From assembly GCA_029931535.1 (NCBI GenBank), contig JAQPZY010001242.1:1240001-1304000 (forward strand): a stretch of 64,000 bases of DNA. Reading direction: 5' to 3'. Positions 1 to 11,511 of the stretch are shown here, piece after piece. The number at the start of each line of letters is the position of its first letter. Positions within the stretch are counted from its first letter, which is position 1. The notes under the pieces were generated by a model that saw only the letters and a list, made by a program, of their open reading frames with translations, had not been told where the DNA came from and searched no databases. The translations under genes were made by a program, and so were the position numbers. The DNA comes from Margaritifera margaritifera (Eukaryota; Mollusca; Bivalvia; Unionida; Margaritiferidae).

Positions 1-673
1 AGAACAATACACAACTTTTTAAAAAAGCCTCTCAGTCCCTTTTAAATCTCTGCTGGTGCTCTTCCAAAACATCAAGTCACATGTGTGAGGGGAAAAAAAC
101 CAGAAGAAAAAAAAAGAAATGGTAAATAAGATTGTTTCAAACAATCTGGGTTTTTTGTCAGTATATTTAATTTATAACCCATATAATACTGATAACAATA
201 AAAATAAAGACACAGTGAGCAACTGCAGTTCAATTTCTCTACAAATTCTCCTACTCTGAGGTGAATACAGTACAACAGTACCAAAATACCAACGTTACAT
301 AGTAAAACATTTTATATTTGAGTTTTTAGATATCAGCACAACCTTGCTCCATGATGATATTAATATAAGTTTGTCCATAACAGATACACAATGTCAACAA
401 TTTTTTGTTGAAAAAGCCTTTGCTGATATCTAGTTTTGAGTTTGAAGTTGCTGAAATGAGCAATATTCTGCAATTTCCAATATACCAGTCTATATCTGAC
501 AGTGGGGTTTTTTTGGGATGAAATATGAAATAGAAATCAATAAACAAAATAACTGTAAGACAGTTTGATTTGTATACTGAATGATACTTTAACACAAACA
601 GTCTTGAAATTTATCAAACTTTTTTCCACAAAATGGAGGCAGAAAATGAACATTATTCAGTACAGTTATTTAC
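1..673. other. Intron sequence, nothing recognised
   Basis: AT-rich sequence downstream of NEK1 exon 16. I searched for the acidic C-terminal exons of NEK1 and found no frame with that character. The open frames here look random. Confidence 0.6.
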
Positions 674-851
674 CTCTTCCTGTACAGATGTCATGTCCAA
701 ACTTTTACGTTTCACTTGAGGACTTTCCTTTGCATTTGTATGGAATAAGCTGGCTAAATCTGGTTCAGAACAGGTCCGTAACATCTGAGTGTTGTTGATG
801 TCAAAAGATCCAGATGTTAGACCCAGTGCCACACCAGATCTCTGCTTTTCC
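674..851 (-). CDS. NEK1: NEK1-like exon 16 of window, conserved RTCSEPDL block
   Basis: 178-bp exon (1+177) ending in phase 0. It encodes RSGVALGLTSGSFDINN, then TQMLRTCSEPDLASLF and a Ser/Lys-rich tail. This is the best match to the late conserved part of NEK1 ([26 protein letters not shown], split here as GLFDANN and [14 protein letters not shown]). The acceptor is TGTACAG and the donor is GAG/GTAAAT. The C-terminal coding exons must lie below position 674; none is seen in 1-673. Confidence 0.95.
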
Positions 852-1011
852 CTGTACAAAAGATAACCATGTGGGCTTTAGAATTATATTATTTTTTTAA
901 ATTAATTTTTGTTCTGTGCAAAGAATATACTATGGCGATGGTTATAATTAATATTTTGAATATACTGTTGGAGAGTGATTAATATTCAATTTTTCATTTA
1001 AATAAATAACA

Positions 1012-1235
1012 TACCATATATACTAGCGTATAAGCTGATACCAACTGCAAACTGCATAGACCCAGATGCACAAACATCACATAATGCGCCAGCAGATCTG
1101 AGTCTATGCAGTTTGTAAGGCCTAATCAGTAGAACAAATAACATAGACCCTGATCTGCCGGCGCATTATGCGACAGCAGATCAGGGTCTATGTTCTTTGC
1201 AATTGGACTGGTATTATACACAAGTACATATAGTA
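1012..1235 (-). mobile_element. 221-bp double-hairpin MITE, copy 1
   Basis: Near-full-length copy, with hairpin A (CCCAGATC type) first. The terminal inverted repeats are diverged (TACCATATATACTAGCG on the left, AAGTACATATAGTA on the right). It is followed immediately by a second, truncated copy. Confidence 0.85.
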
Positions 1236-1255
1236 TGTTGAAAATTATCTTGAAA

Positions 1256-1325
1256 GGAAGATCTGGCAGATCTGGGATTATGCAGTTTGCAGTTGGTATC
1301 AGCTTATATGTGAGTATATACAGTA
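1256..1325 (+). mobile_element. 221-bp MITE, truncated copy (right end)
   Basis: Only the right arm of hairpin A and the right terminus remain (GCAGATCTGGGATTATGCAG, then CTTATATGTGAGTATATACA). It lies in inverted orientation to copy 1. Confidence 0.75.
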
Positions 1326-1644
1326 AACTGACCACCTGTTGATGTTAACTGTTTAGAGAGGGAGGTTAACTAGCCTACTATTCAGTACACGATCAGGCTG
1401 ACCAATAGGTATTTCTTAGTATGCTATGTTTGATACAGTTTGGTAACTAAGTTCCACCTACTTGACCAATCATTATTCATATGTAGCATATGCAAACTAA
1501 CCCTTACTACTGACTGACTAGTTTTGAACTTCAGCCTTTAAATAGGTTATGTTTTACCTTTTACAAAAAACTAAGAAAATAACCTCACAATATTGCACTG
1601 AAATCATTACATCATGAATTGAAAAAAATCAAAATTTAAAATAC

Positions 1645-1816
1645 TTTGGTTTTTCATCTTCGTTTGTTTCTTCCTCTTCTACATCTTCCATGGCCATTTT
1701 ATTTTTTTCTCTCTCCTTCTCTCCTTCCTGGTCCTCCTCTTCCTCTTCCAACTGCACTTTTTCAAAAAGACTTCCCTCCCCTTGACTGTGGGCTGCAGAT
1801 GGCACAGGAGACTTCC
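1645..1816 (-). CDS. NEK1: NEK1-like exon 15 of window, acidic segment
   Basis: 172-bp exon (2+168+2). It encodes GKSPVPSAAHSQGEGSLFEK, then a Glu-rich stretch with few hydrophobic residues (LEEEEEDQEGEKEREKNK, then MAMEDVEEEETNEDEKP). The acceptor is ATTTCAG and the donor is CAAA/GTATTT. Acidic linkers are common in this part of NEK1. Phase fits both neighbours. Confidence 0.85.
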
Positions 1817-2467
1817 CTGAAATGAGGAAAGGTGTTTTATGCACTTAGTTTTTACAGAGCTGATATGTTGTAAATGCTTGAAATTTTTCTAAATAAATCA
1901 TTTGCAAATTATATGAAGTAGTAATATAAATATAGAACTTTTATTAAATACCGTTTTCATACAACATTACTAAAATTTGTTATATAAATACCTTGAAATC
2001 ATTGTCATTAGTGTTATTAATACTAAGTTTAAGATATATGCACATTAAAACATATTTCATGATTTAAAATATACACAATGCCTTAGACTATATTACTCCT
2101 ATTGAACTAAAAGTTTACTATATAGCATTTCAAAACTTTTCTTATTGAATCACCAAAGTTTTATTCTGCTTAATAAAATGATTGAATTTACCTTTATGGA
2201 CATGAATATGCAGAGGATGATTCTTGAAACAAATAGTCATATGTCAGTTCTTGACATATTGCCTGCCATTTTTTCTAAAATAAAACTTAAAATTTAGTCT
2301 TTTGTTATAATACATGGTGTCATAACAAAAATCCTATTTTCAATTACTCTTATAAGACTAGTAATGTTTTTACATTATTTAACAATATTGTTATATGTAT
2401 GGTAGGCATAACATAAGCAACTGCCAGTCATAGATCATTGTTGCATAGCTAGCATAAAAAAGACAAC

Positions 2468-2687
2468 TACCGTATATACTCATGTATAACCCAAGTCCAA
2501 ATGCAAACAACATACACCCTAATCTGCCGTCGCATAATGTGCCGGCAGATCAGGGTCTATGTTGTTTGTTCTACTGATTAGTCCTTACAAACTGCATAGA
2601 CCCAGATCTGCTGGCACATTATGCAACAGCAGATCTGGGTCTATGCAGTTTGCAGTTGGTACCGGCTTTTACGCGAGTATAACGGTA
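2468..2687 (+). mobile_element. 221-bp double-hairpin MITE, copy 2
   Basis: Full-length 220-bp copy flanked by TA. Left end is CCGTATATACTCATGTATAA; right end is GCGAGTATAACGG. Hairpin B (CCCTGATC) comes first, then hairpin A (CCCAGATC). Confidence 0.9.
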
Positions 2688-3829
2688 TACTAAATTTTCA
2701 TCTAAACTTCTCTTCTCAAGCTTAGATGTGTGTTAACTACCTTAAAACTATTGAAAATAGTGACACAAATGACGTCAACTGTAAAAAACGAACAGACTCA
2801 TTCAATAGCAACTTTAGTAATCCAGGTTCATTAAGACTTAAAGAAAGCCTCTGTGTAAATTTGTCCTTAAAACAGAATAATGCAGAGGTCTCCTGCTGTA
2901 ACGATATCATGTCTTAATAATATGCTGCCTTTTGAGGTCATGGGATCATACATGTTTTTTTCTGGTATAAATGTTTGCCAAATGCTGCAGAGGCTGTTGA
3001 AGCCAGGGCCTGAAGTTTAAGGGTTTCAACACACCCAAGAAATTTGGCTAACTTTTGTACCAGAAAAAAACAAAAATAAGTATGATTGTTATTCTTAGGT
3101 GAAATTATAAGGATAACTATTGAAATTATTAGAAGAAATAAAAGTTTCCCTGGTTAGTAGTGAAGGTGCCAATCCACTATTTTTGATTTACTTATCTCTT
3201 TTTTTAGGATGGCACATGCTGCCAATCAGCCGATGTAACACGTTCAATGTAAATGAGCATCTCACATGAAAGCCAAATGCGAAGATTTATGGAGAAATAA
3301 CTCCTTAGTAACCTATTCAGCATTATTTCTGAGGAATAAAGGATCTACCATATGTTTGACAGGTAATTATGCAAAGTTACAAAGATTCTGAACCATAAAC
3401 TGATATGGACTTTAGTATACACTGGAAACTACTCTGAAGCAGAGAAGTTGAAATTCTCCTTTACTTGTATTATTGCTACTGCTTTGAATGAACAAGATGT
3501 ACTGGGGTAAAAAGTCTTATTTCACTCCTTGTGAAATTACTTGTTTCCTTTACAAGTGAAAAATGCAACATGACTGCCTACTTTCAGCCAATACACACAA
3601 GATGCAGGCTGTAGTAATTTGATTTTCATGTGGTCTGGAAAAAGGTCACCTAAAATGACACACATGTATGAAAGACATGTGAAATATTATGTTGGGATAT
3701 GGCTACATTCATATACCTTATCCAACTATTCTGCACATGCATTTATATATAAGAAAGTGAATATCATTATAGTGTGGGAGTTCTGTATATAACAAGAGTA
3801 CCACAAATGGCACATGAGATATGCCCAAT

Positions 3830-4440
3830 TTGTGACCTTTTCCCTACTAATGACCTTCACATTTGCGCTAGGAACTTGACTATTGTATAAAAAGGTGTTG
3901 ATCTGGATAAAGTTCCATCAAAATATTTGTAGGGGTCAAAATGTGACAGTCTGGATAAGGAAAAAGGAACTGACTTACATTATCACTTGTTGTGACCCTG
4001 AACTTGAGGGTAGGGAATATGGCTGTTAGTAGGTGAGACACTGTCAAGACAAGATTTATAACAGAGTAAAGTTTCATTCAAGTATCTTCACTAGTTCAAA
4101 AGTTATGCTGTACACGAATAGAGGTCACTGGTTTATAGTTTCCCATGCATGATCTTGACCTTGAGGCAGTGACATGTGAAAAACTGTCTACTCATGATAT
4201 ATAACTGGTGAAAATGTTATAAAAATATCCTCAGTGGTTCAAAAGTCATCTTCCAGACAAAGACACAAGTCAGAGTTAACATTTTCTCTTCCTTTGACCT
4301 TCACCTTGAGGCAGGAGGCCTGGCTATATTATGTGACACATCGTCTCTTCATGATATATACTTGGGCAAAATTTCATGAAAATCTCTTCAACTGTTAAAA
4401 GTTTTGGGTCAAACAAATAATGTTAAGAGACAAATGGACA
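3830..4440. repeat. Diverged tandem repeat rich in GACCTTGACCTT motifs
   Basis: Successive segments share phrases such as gaccttcaccttgaggcag, catgatatata and aaagtcatc. The spacing is roughly 150-180 bp. It is old and strongly diverged, similar in style to 44640-45130 and 58480-59990. Confidence 0.5.
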
Positions 4441-4513
4441 ATGCCATAACATAATACACCCAACTTAAGGCAGGTTTACACAAATTTATAAAAATACACT
4501 TAGTTTTACTAAC

Positions 4514-4837
4514 CAAATTCCATAGGCTTGTCTGGTTTTGGCAGAAGCTTAGGTTTGGGTAAATTTAGAGATTTTTCTTTTGGTCTCTCAGGTAATGGAG
4601 GTTTGGAAGGTATAGATGGTTTCACTACTTCATCTTTCTTTTCAATATTTGCTTTAAGTTTTTGTTCAAATTTTACAGGAGACTCAATCTGATCATTAGC
4701 TGGTACAGTCTGATCAGTGGTCTTTTCATTGGCTGATGAAGACGTGGGCGTGGAATTTGCCTCATGATTGGCAGATGATTCTGTACCCTGGCTGGCGTTT
4801 GAAGAAGAGAGGCTCGATTCGCTGGAAACATTTTTGC
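4514..4837 (-). CDS. NEK1: NEK1-like exon 14 of window, low-complexity linker
   Basis: The largest exon (324 bp; 2+321+1). The first half is Ser/Asn/Thr-rich (SSESSLSSSNASQGTESS), and the second half is Lys/Pro-rich (KPPLPERPKEKS, LPKPKLLPKPDKP). It is probably disordered, and the PxxP-rich end could bind SH3-type partners (inference). The acceptor is TTCTCAG and the donor is TTTG/GTTAGT. The hydrophobic stretch seen when the open frame is read upstream of 4837 is intron, not a membrane segment. Confidence 0.85.
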
Positions 4838-4923
4838 CTGAGAATAACAACAGAGCACAAAATAAACATGCAATGAAGATACATAAAGCATGCAGTGCAA
4901 AGGTAGCTAGCAAAAATGAAAAG

Positions 4924-5127
4924 TACCATCTATCCTCGCATATAAGCAACATAGACCCTGATCTGCCATCACATAATGCGCAGGCAGATCAGGGTCGATG
5001 TTGTTTGTTCTACTGATTAGTCCTTACAAACTGCATAGACCCAGATCTTCTGGCGCATTATGCGATGGCAGATCTGGCTCTATGCAGTTTGCAGTTGGTA
5101 TCGAATTATATGCAAGTATATATGGTA
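4924..5127 (+). mobile_element. 221-bp double-hairpin MITE, copy 3 (204 bp)
   Basis: Both hairpins are present, B first. About 17 bases are missing just inside the left inverted repeat. It ends in TATATGGTA. It starts about 90 bp upstream of NEK1 exon 14 in transcript order. Confidence 0.88.
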
Positions 5128-5478
5128 AACAAAACAATTATGAATATACTTCTTCTTTTATAAAATATGACTGTTTCTTAGATCAGATACAAAAAGTATA
5201 ATGCAGGAAAATTAAAATCAGATAGTGGCTACTAAGGAAGTTAGATTGCCATGATTTTGTTTTGAAAGATGATGATAAAAGTCATTTCTGAAATGTGAAA
5301 AGTATTTAAATTACAAGTACACAATGCAAAAGCCATATCAAAAGCCACAACAACATCAAAAACAAAAAGCTGCAACATAATTTGAAAGTTTACACTTTTG
5401 AATCACATGTCCAAAATGTCAGTGTACATGGTCATATCCATGAAAGAACTAGTAACCAGGTGATGCAATGTGCTATTA

Positions 5479-5794
5479 GGCCAAATAAAAAAGTGTGTGG
5501 TTCTGGTTACCGAACCGACCCTATTTTTTCCTGCTGTTCTTACATTCTTTTGAGGCATTTTTTTTATACAAAAAATTAGAATTAAAATATATTTTTAAAA
5601 AATTGAAAAAAAAACAAAAAAAGGGATGTAACTACAACTGAACCTAAATTCCTGATGTGAGTGAGGCTTGTTTCTAGCTTATGCTTTATTTAAATAAGTC
5701 CGGACCTCCCTCTCCAAAAAAAACCCCAAATAGTTTGTACCAACCTACCTACCCTAACTTTTTTTCAATGTAACCAGAACTACATTATTTGGCC
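5479..5794. mobile_element. 316-bp inverted-repeat element with TTA target duplication
   Basis: Left end GGCCAAATAA and a nearby TGTGGTTCTGGTTAC are mirrored by right-end TAACCAGAAC, TACATTATTTGGCC. TTA flanks both sides (5476-5478 and 5795-5797). A 3-bp TTA duplication fits the PIF/Harbinger type (inference). The interior is A/T-rich and codes for nothing recognisable. Confidence 0.7.
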
Positions 5795-6370
5795 TTAATG
5801 CTCTGTTTAGTATTGTACATAGAATGTATGTATACAAATGCATTTCTAATGAAATTTAACTACATCTTCAATTCTAATGATACTTGAGCACATATCATTT
5901 ATTGATTTTTGTCCTCCTGGGAAATTTTTTCATTACGAGTGGGTAAACTTCAGAAATTATTTTTTTATACAGTATGTGTTATTAATCTGATAATTTGTTT
6001 TTTAATTCAAACTATTTTGCAATATTTTAGTTTAAAAGAACTCTTATAGGAAATTCTTATAAAAAAGCTACACATTGAAGTTGCTATAAAAAATGTATAT
6101 TATTTGGAAAGTAGTTACCATCTCCATGCCATACAAAGCTTGTTTAGGCATATATTCTTTTTTTTTTCTTTATAAAATCATGCTATTTATGATTTTAAAG
6201 ATAGTAATGTTATAACTGTGATTTAGCTCTCCAGTTTCTGGTGTGTCAGTGAATTCCTGAACAAAAAATGTCAAACATTTCATAGTTCTGACAATTTTAT
6301 GTAGGAGATACATAATTTTCAACACTTGCTGATATTAAAATTCAGAAAAAAGGTAAAAGTCATGTTTCAC

Positions 6371-6511
6371 CTTCTTCTTCAATTTGCTGGGCAGTTTTGA
6401 TTATGACTGTTCCTTTCCTTATGGGACTCTGTGATATTGTAAATGTGGACCCTATAACAGGTGGTGTTATAGGGTCTGCCTTGGCTGAGACAGGAGAACT
6501 GACACTCTCAT
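6371..6511 (-). CDS. NEK1: NEK1-like exon 13 of window (second of a 141-bp pair)
   Basis: 141-bp exon in the same phases as exon 12. It encodes a Ser/Pro-rich stretch (DESVSSPVSAKADPITPP), then SPIRKGTVIIKTAQQIEEE. It has acceptor TTGCAG and donor GAAG/GTGAAA. No clear vertebrate counterpart is recalled. The intron on its 5' side is about 14.3 kb and holds the DIRS element. Confidence 0.85.
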
Positions 6512-6846
6512 CTGCAAGAATTATACACAAACCACATTTACAAAAGCCCAATATTTATTAACATTAAAAACTAGAATATGAATGCCTGTCTCATGCAGGG
6601 AACATCAACTTCCAAAGTTAACACTCTCATATGGTACTGCCACTCATACACTACTGTTTATAGAAATATCAAGTGATGAGTTTGCCTGGAGTTCAAATGG
6701 AAATAAAATCATATAAGGCAGTTGATCTAAATCGTATTTCATGGGTTTCATTTCATGATGACTTCATCCATCAATTTAATCTTAAGTAATGTCAAACTCT
6801 CTGATGTTGTTCTATATGTAAATTGTACAAATAAAGAATTTTTTGG

Positions 6847-6997
6847 TATTTTTCTGTAGGCATTTTAAAGGTATCAATACTACCTGAACCAATCAGCTGT
6901 CACTGCGTCCCATTCTAATCCATATGAAAATCATTATATTTTTTCTCTAATATTTCCTGGAGGTCTGCTGACCAATGAAGAATGTTACTTGTAATAA
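6847..6997 (-). repeat. Dispersed repeat fragment (GTGTAGTGATACC family)
   Basis: Shares CCAATCAGCTGT, the phrase cattctaatcc and GAAGAATGTTACTTGTA with 18278-18475 and 36480-36800, in the same orientation. See the finding on this family. Confidence 0.65.
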
Positions 6998-7111
6998 ATG
7001 TACATAATGCGCCGGCAGATATGGGTCTATACATTTTGTATTATGTGCCGGCAGATCTGGGTCTATGTTGTTTGCATTTGGACATTGCTTATACGCAGGC
7101 AAATACTGTCA
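6998..7111 (-). mobile_element. 221-bp MITE, internally deleted copy 4
   Basis: A compacted copy about 114 bp long, keeping parts of both hairpin loops (cataatgcgccggcagat, ttatgtgccggcagatc) and the right-hand spacer. The left inverted repeat is lost. Confidence 0.65.
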
Positions 7112-7866
7112 TTAACCATCCTAAATGCTTTCATAGCAAAGTATTTTATCCACGTAAATAAAATAATTGAATATATCAGTTATTTGGTGCATAATGGATA
7201 TAATGCAGAAAAATGTATTTTTTTCCAATTTAGATATGGGCAGCACCACATTTAGACAAGATTTCTTTCTTACATATGCACCTAACTTACACAATTATCT
7301 GTCACATAGCTGCATAATTTTGAATTTATTAAAACCTCATATAGATGTAAATAAAATTTGATTGCATAGTTACTACACTGATGTGTTTTTTTATTCACCC
7401 TTGGTATGCTGCTACAGTTTGAACAGGGTATATATTGTAGTTCAGTTCTTTTAATCTGATTGGCTCATGGAGATTTTTTCAGGCTAATGAAGTAGCAAGC
7501 AGTCTATCTTGACAAGAATTATGAATTCAGAGACTTCTTGACCATTTTCTATAGTGAAGAGTTTTATTGTGTCCCTTCAAGGTGACACAAAGAGCTATGA
7601 TAAGGAATATATTGAGGATCTTGGCCTGGTCAACTGTGAGGAATACACTAACTTTTTGGCTCTGAAAGCATTAAATTAAACAATTCACCATTCTGAACAG
7701 TGTAAATATCTTTTGGCAATGGAATCCAAATGAATTTATGCCACTTATTTTGATTCTAAAATGTGTATATCAATGTCATGGCAAAAAATATCTATGCAGT
7801 TTTGTATTTCCAGGCATGGCCTGTCCATCTTAAAACTTCTCATATTTCACCTTAAGGGCACAGAAG

Positions 7867-8056
7867 TACCATATATACTCGTGTATAAGCCTGGTCCAAA
7901 TGCAAATGCACCGGCAGATCAGGGTCTAATTTGTTTGTTCTACTGATTAGTTCTTACAAACTGCATAGACCCAGATCTGCTGACGCATTATGCAACGACA
8001 GATCTGGGTCTATGAAGTTTGCAGTGGTATCAGCTTGTACACGAGTATATACAGTA
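7867..8056 (+). mobile_element. 221-bp double-hairpin MITE, copy 5 (190 bp)
   Basis: Good termini (TACCATATATACTCGTGTAT, ACGAGTATATACAGTA). Hairpin A is complete, but hairpin B has lost most of its left arm and loop. Confidence 0.88.
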
Positions 8057-8284
8057 ATATACCATTTATTGAAGGATTAAAAATGTTAATTTAGGTGGGG
8101 GCATCATACTTCAAAACCAACAACCTGGGTAAAGATTTTGGTAAAACATTTTGAACATTTTTCATTTTCAATATGTTAAATATTTTAAATGATACCAAAA
8201 TTCAAAACATTGGTGTTATCAAATAAAATAAAGGTGTATTCCTTGAACCAATTTTTGGAGTAAATTATATTTCTTTGATAATAC

Positions 8285-8640
8285 TTACCCAATCATAATA
8301 CCTTAGGAGTACATCCTCTACCTTGCAAATCCAGCCCTCTCAAGTTAAATTTTAGCTATTAAAAAGCTAAAAGTTGTCTGCCCACATACGTGGTAGTCAG
8401 ACAAGAGTAATCTCCCCTTGGATAGAAGGATTGGCACCAAATCCTGTCCATACTTCAGGAACTACTGGAGTGTAATGCACACTCTGCCAGTAGGATGTAA
8501 CTGTGGGGAGGTTGGGAGTGTGTATCCATATTATGATTGGGTAAGTATTGTTGAAGAAACATATTTCACTCTAAATATTGGTTTCTTCTTCAAATACTGG
8601 TACATTACCCGATCATAATACCTTAGAAGAATAGGTTAGT
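8285..8640. repeat. DIRS left inverted terminal repeat
   Basis: Begins TTACCCAATCATAATACCTT and continues through CTTGCAAATCCAGC, AAAAGCTAAAAGTTGTCTGC and AATCTCCCCTTG. All recur inverted at 17851-18030. The terminal motif appears again inverted at about 8531 (attatgattgggtaa) and direct at about 8607 (ttacccgatcataatacctt), so the left end has an extra internal foldback. Confidence 0.85.
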
Positions 8641-8893
8641 GGCAGAGAAAGTTAAATTCCCTTACCCATACCTGCCATATTCCCAGACAGTGTTGGGGAG
8701 TTTTGGGGATTCAAAAAGTGTGTTTTGAGATCCCCAGGGGGATCAGTGCAAATTACCAAAAAGAGTTATGTCGTCCAATTGCACTTATTAGAAACTGAGT
8801 GGTACTGTTGTTCAAACTTCCCCCAAAGATCCTGCTGAATTTTTCCCAGCAGAGAAAATTATCTTTCTGCATCTGCATTGCTGTGAGAGAGTG

Positions 8894-9130
8894 TCAAACA
8901 TGCTGGGTGGTGTTGCTATGTTGATGGATGTCATACACTCTTGAATGACTGATCTCGATAAGGTGCTTGCAGTGTGTGCAAAAAATATACCGGTAATGCT
9001 CTACTTTGCTGCTCCGCTTCACAAAGCCTAACTTGGCCGTCAACCAGAAATTCTGAAATTTTGTTTTCCTTTCCTTTGCTTGTTTTGCAGATGGCTTATC
9101 CTTATCTGAATCACAGCTACATTTTACCAT
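8894..9130 (-). pseudogene. BED-like zinc-finger fragment
   Basis: A 78-codon open frame with a pattern typical of BED-like fingers in hAT-related transposases: FQNFWLTAKLGFVK, then FCTHCKHLIEISHS, then YDIHQHSNTTQH. The CxxC followed by HxxxxxH could bind zinc. The rest of a transposase is not seen next to it. It lies inside the DIRS element just past the left terminal repeat, so it is probably a captured or inserted piece. Family assignment is from the motif pattern only. Confidence 0.5.
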
Positions 9131-10011
9131 TTTGCCTTAAAAATGAATCACACTTGTACACTATTCCGACTACCAAAATAATAATGTTTTGGGTTTTATT
9201 TATGGAGTGAATTTTGAGTTGAAAGAAACGTTGCCACTGATCACAAACTTGCCAATAATCTTTAATACATATGGCTTAAACATTCTCTTTCAAGGAAATA
9301 ATGTGTAATAACTTTTGTTTTTCAACATGCACCTCATGTTTTACCTAACTTCTAACAAATTGGGTTGTTCCACTTTGTGTACTTTACCTATGCAAATAAG
9401 CCTAATGGGCTCTCCCACAGCAGTCTTCAAAGGATTTAACTTGACATCACCCTAGCTATTCTCAGCCAATTAAGTAATCTGTGAAATGGTGGTTGCTTAT
9501 CTCTGAGCACCTTACCTTTTAATTGCCTCTATGATGATCTATTGTATAAACTGCCCGCGTGATAGTTTTACATGGGCCCGAAGCAGGACTGTTTACTGTT
9601 TATAAAGACTACATGCTAGGGGCATATATAGTGGTAGTCATAAAATATCTCTATCTCTCTCTGTTGATTTTTTAAAACATGTATTTATTTATTTTTGCTA
9701 AAATTACTGAATATCCTGTTTTTCTAAACATGACCATGTCGGGGGGATTTAGGAGTCAAAAATCATGTTTTTCGCATGACATGTCGTGTTATGGCAGGTA
9801 TGCCTTACCCCAGAGAAGGTCCATCTCTGGTCACATAAGGTATATGAGGCAGCTTCAACTCTTGTGATATAACCAGGCTGGAGCAGTGATTCCATTCATC
9901 TTGACGTGGCTGACTGGGAAAATATTTCTCCCTTAAGTCCAGCATAAGTAGCAGAGTCGTGTCACTGAGAAACTGCCAAATGACCGGGAAAGGCAGTCTA
10001 TTGTGCTGCTG

Positions 10012-10570
10012 CTATAGGTCCCACCAGGTCAAACTGAGCCCTCTGGGATGAAAGATCTCGGATGTAAAGCTAGAGAAAGTCATCTCTGACCGCCATATCA
10101 CTGATTGTATAATATAAGAGTTGCGCTTGAATGCAATGCTGGTGGCAACTGCCCTAACCTCATAAGCCAAATTGTGGATAAATTTCATTTGACCCATCTT
10201 ATCCTAGAAGATTCCACCTGAGGTGAGATATCCACCTTATCCTCTTTCAAAGGTAATAATAGATGAGGTATCTCTCTTCACACCAGATTGGTTAATGTTA
10301 GGTACCACTTCAAAAGCCCTCTCCAGGTCCTGTAGATGGCCCTGAGGTGAAGAGTCCAAAGTGGAAAGAGTTTTTGCCACAAAAGACTGAAAGCCCATGA
10401 GTGGGAGCCTGTTCTTGGCAATGAAAGCAGGGTCTGTCATGAGTGAAATCGAACCATCCACATGGAACTGCAGATAGTTCAGGTTGACGGACAAAGCATG
10501 TATTTTTGCTGATCCTGCCTGCTGTTGCTAGGAAAACAATGAAGCAGGTCTTATACAAGAGATGAACCAC
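10012..10570 (-). pseudogene. DIRS tyrosine recombinase remnant
   Basis: Two overlapping frames joined by a frameshift read KTCFIVFLATAGRISK, then a stretch with DGSISLMTDPAFIAKN. Further on comes AYEVRAVATSIAFKRN and WRSEMTFSSF. This follows the C-terminal catalytic half of DIRS recombinases: the Arg in a GRRISE-like box, the HxxR box and the FTSFY end. The HxxR histidine is Tyr here, and the terminal catalytic Tyr is not in frame. The enzyme would be inactive. Confidence 0.75.
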
Positions 10571-10903
10571 CGATGCTCTAGATAGCAGTTCAAATGGTTC
10601 CTTATTTAACCTTGTCAGAACCCATGGTAGATTCCATTTTGAGCACAGGGCAAAAGCCTTCAGTCATGACAGATCAAAGTTCACCACAGAAGGTCCAAGA
10701 GGTTTTTGCTTTGTCCTATATCCTCCCTTCAGAGGTGATGCAACATGTTTGACACCGTCGAACAGTAACCTTTTATCGTGATGGATGCTAACTTCTTCAC
10801 CTCAAAAAGCCATCATACAAAGTTAGCTTTTTGGGGTAATGATGCTTTAAGCCAAGGAATGTGTCCTTGTTCACACCACTGTGAGAAAATTCTCCACATC
10901 CCC

Positions 10904-11511
10904 TCATAAGCTTTTAAATAGTGGGCCTTCTCGGCTGAGTGATTCTCTCCACCACTTGTTCTGAGAACTGTTTGCCTCCGAGGGCTTGTCTGAAATGATC
11001 CAGTTGAGCAGGTTCAACAGATCCGGGTTCAGCTGAAACTCCTGCTGTGAGGAATGATTGACACTGCCCAATTTATCAAGTAATTTAGCCATGATTTTTC
11101 CCACTTGAGGGGAGCAAACTGGACAAGATGGCATTTCGATTCCCTTGCTCTCTGTAAGACCTTTGGGATCAGAGGTGTTGAAGGATAGGCATCCATACCA
11201 TTCCAATCTATGGAAAAAGCAGATTGTCCAGGCCTTTAGATCTGGGGCTGGAGAGACATAGGTTGGGAGTTTGCATTCCACCTTGTCACAAATAGATCCA
11301 CCAGTGGTTGATCCCAGCTGGTACAGATTTGACTGAATACATACAGAGGGGTGAAGCAGCCTTTTGGTTTGGATTAATATTATTTCTTCAGGACAAGTCT
11401 GCTAATACATTTAGCCTTCCCAGAATGTTGTTGTTGATGACACCACCTTAGAAAATTCCAAACCAGGAGGCAGAGGTCTGGGAATTTGGTCCCCCCTTGC
11501 CTGCTGAGATA
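10904..11511 (-). pseudogene. DIRS RNase H, downstream half
   Basis: Minus-strand segments read RQGGTKFPDLCLLVWNFL, WDQPLVDLFVTRWNA and, in another frame, LPTYVSPAPDLKAW. DLFxTRWN followed by LPxYVSPxPD is a hallmark between RNase H and recombinase in DIRS elements (recalled family knowledge). A frameshift lies between the RWN and LPT motifs. The domain start is cut off by the 1.7-kb insertion. Confidence 0.75.

Noticed and set aside
326..595. Possible C-terminal NEK1 exon below exon 16
   Set aside because: The frame lacks the acidic character and conserved motifs expected after the RTCSEPDL block, and no convincing splice pair was found.
4509..4952. A 147-codon frame that appears to start with a membrane segment
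   Set aside because: The hydrophobic N-terminus (SFLLATFALHALCIFIA) is intron sequence upstream of the AG at 4838. Only 4514-4837 is exon, in phase with its neighbours.
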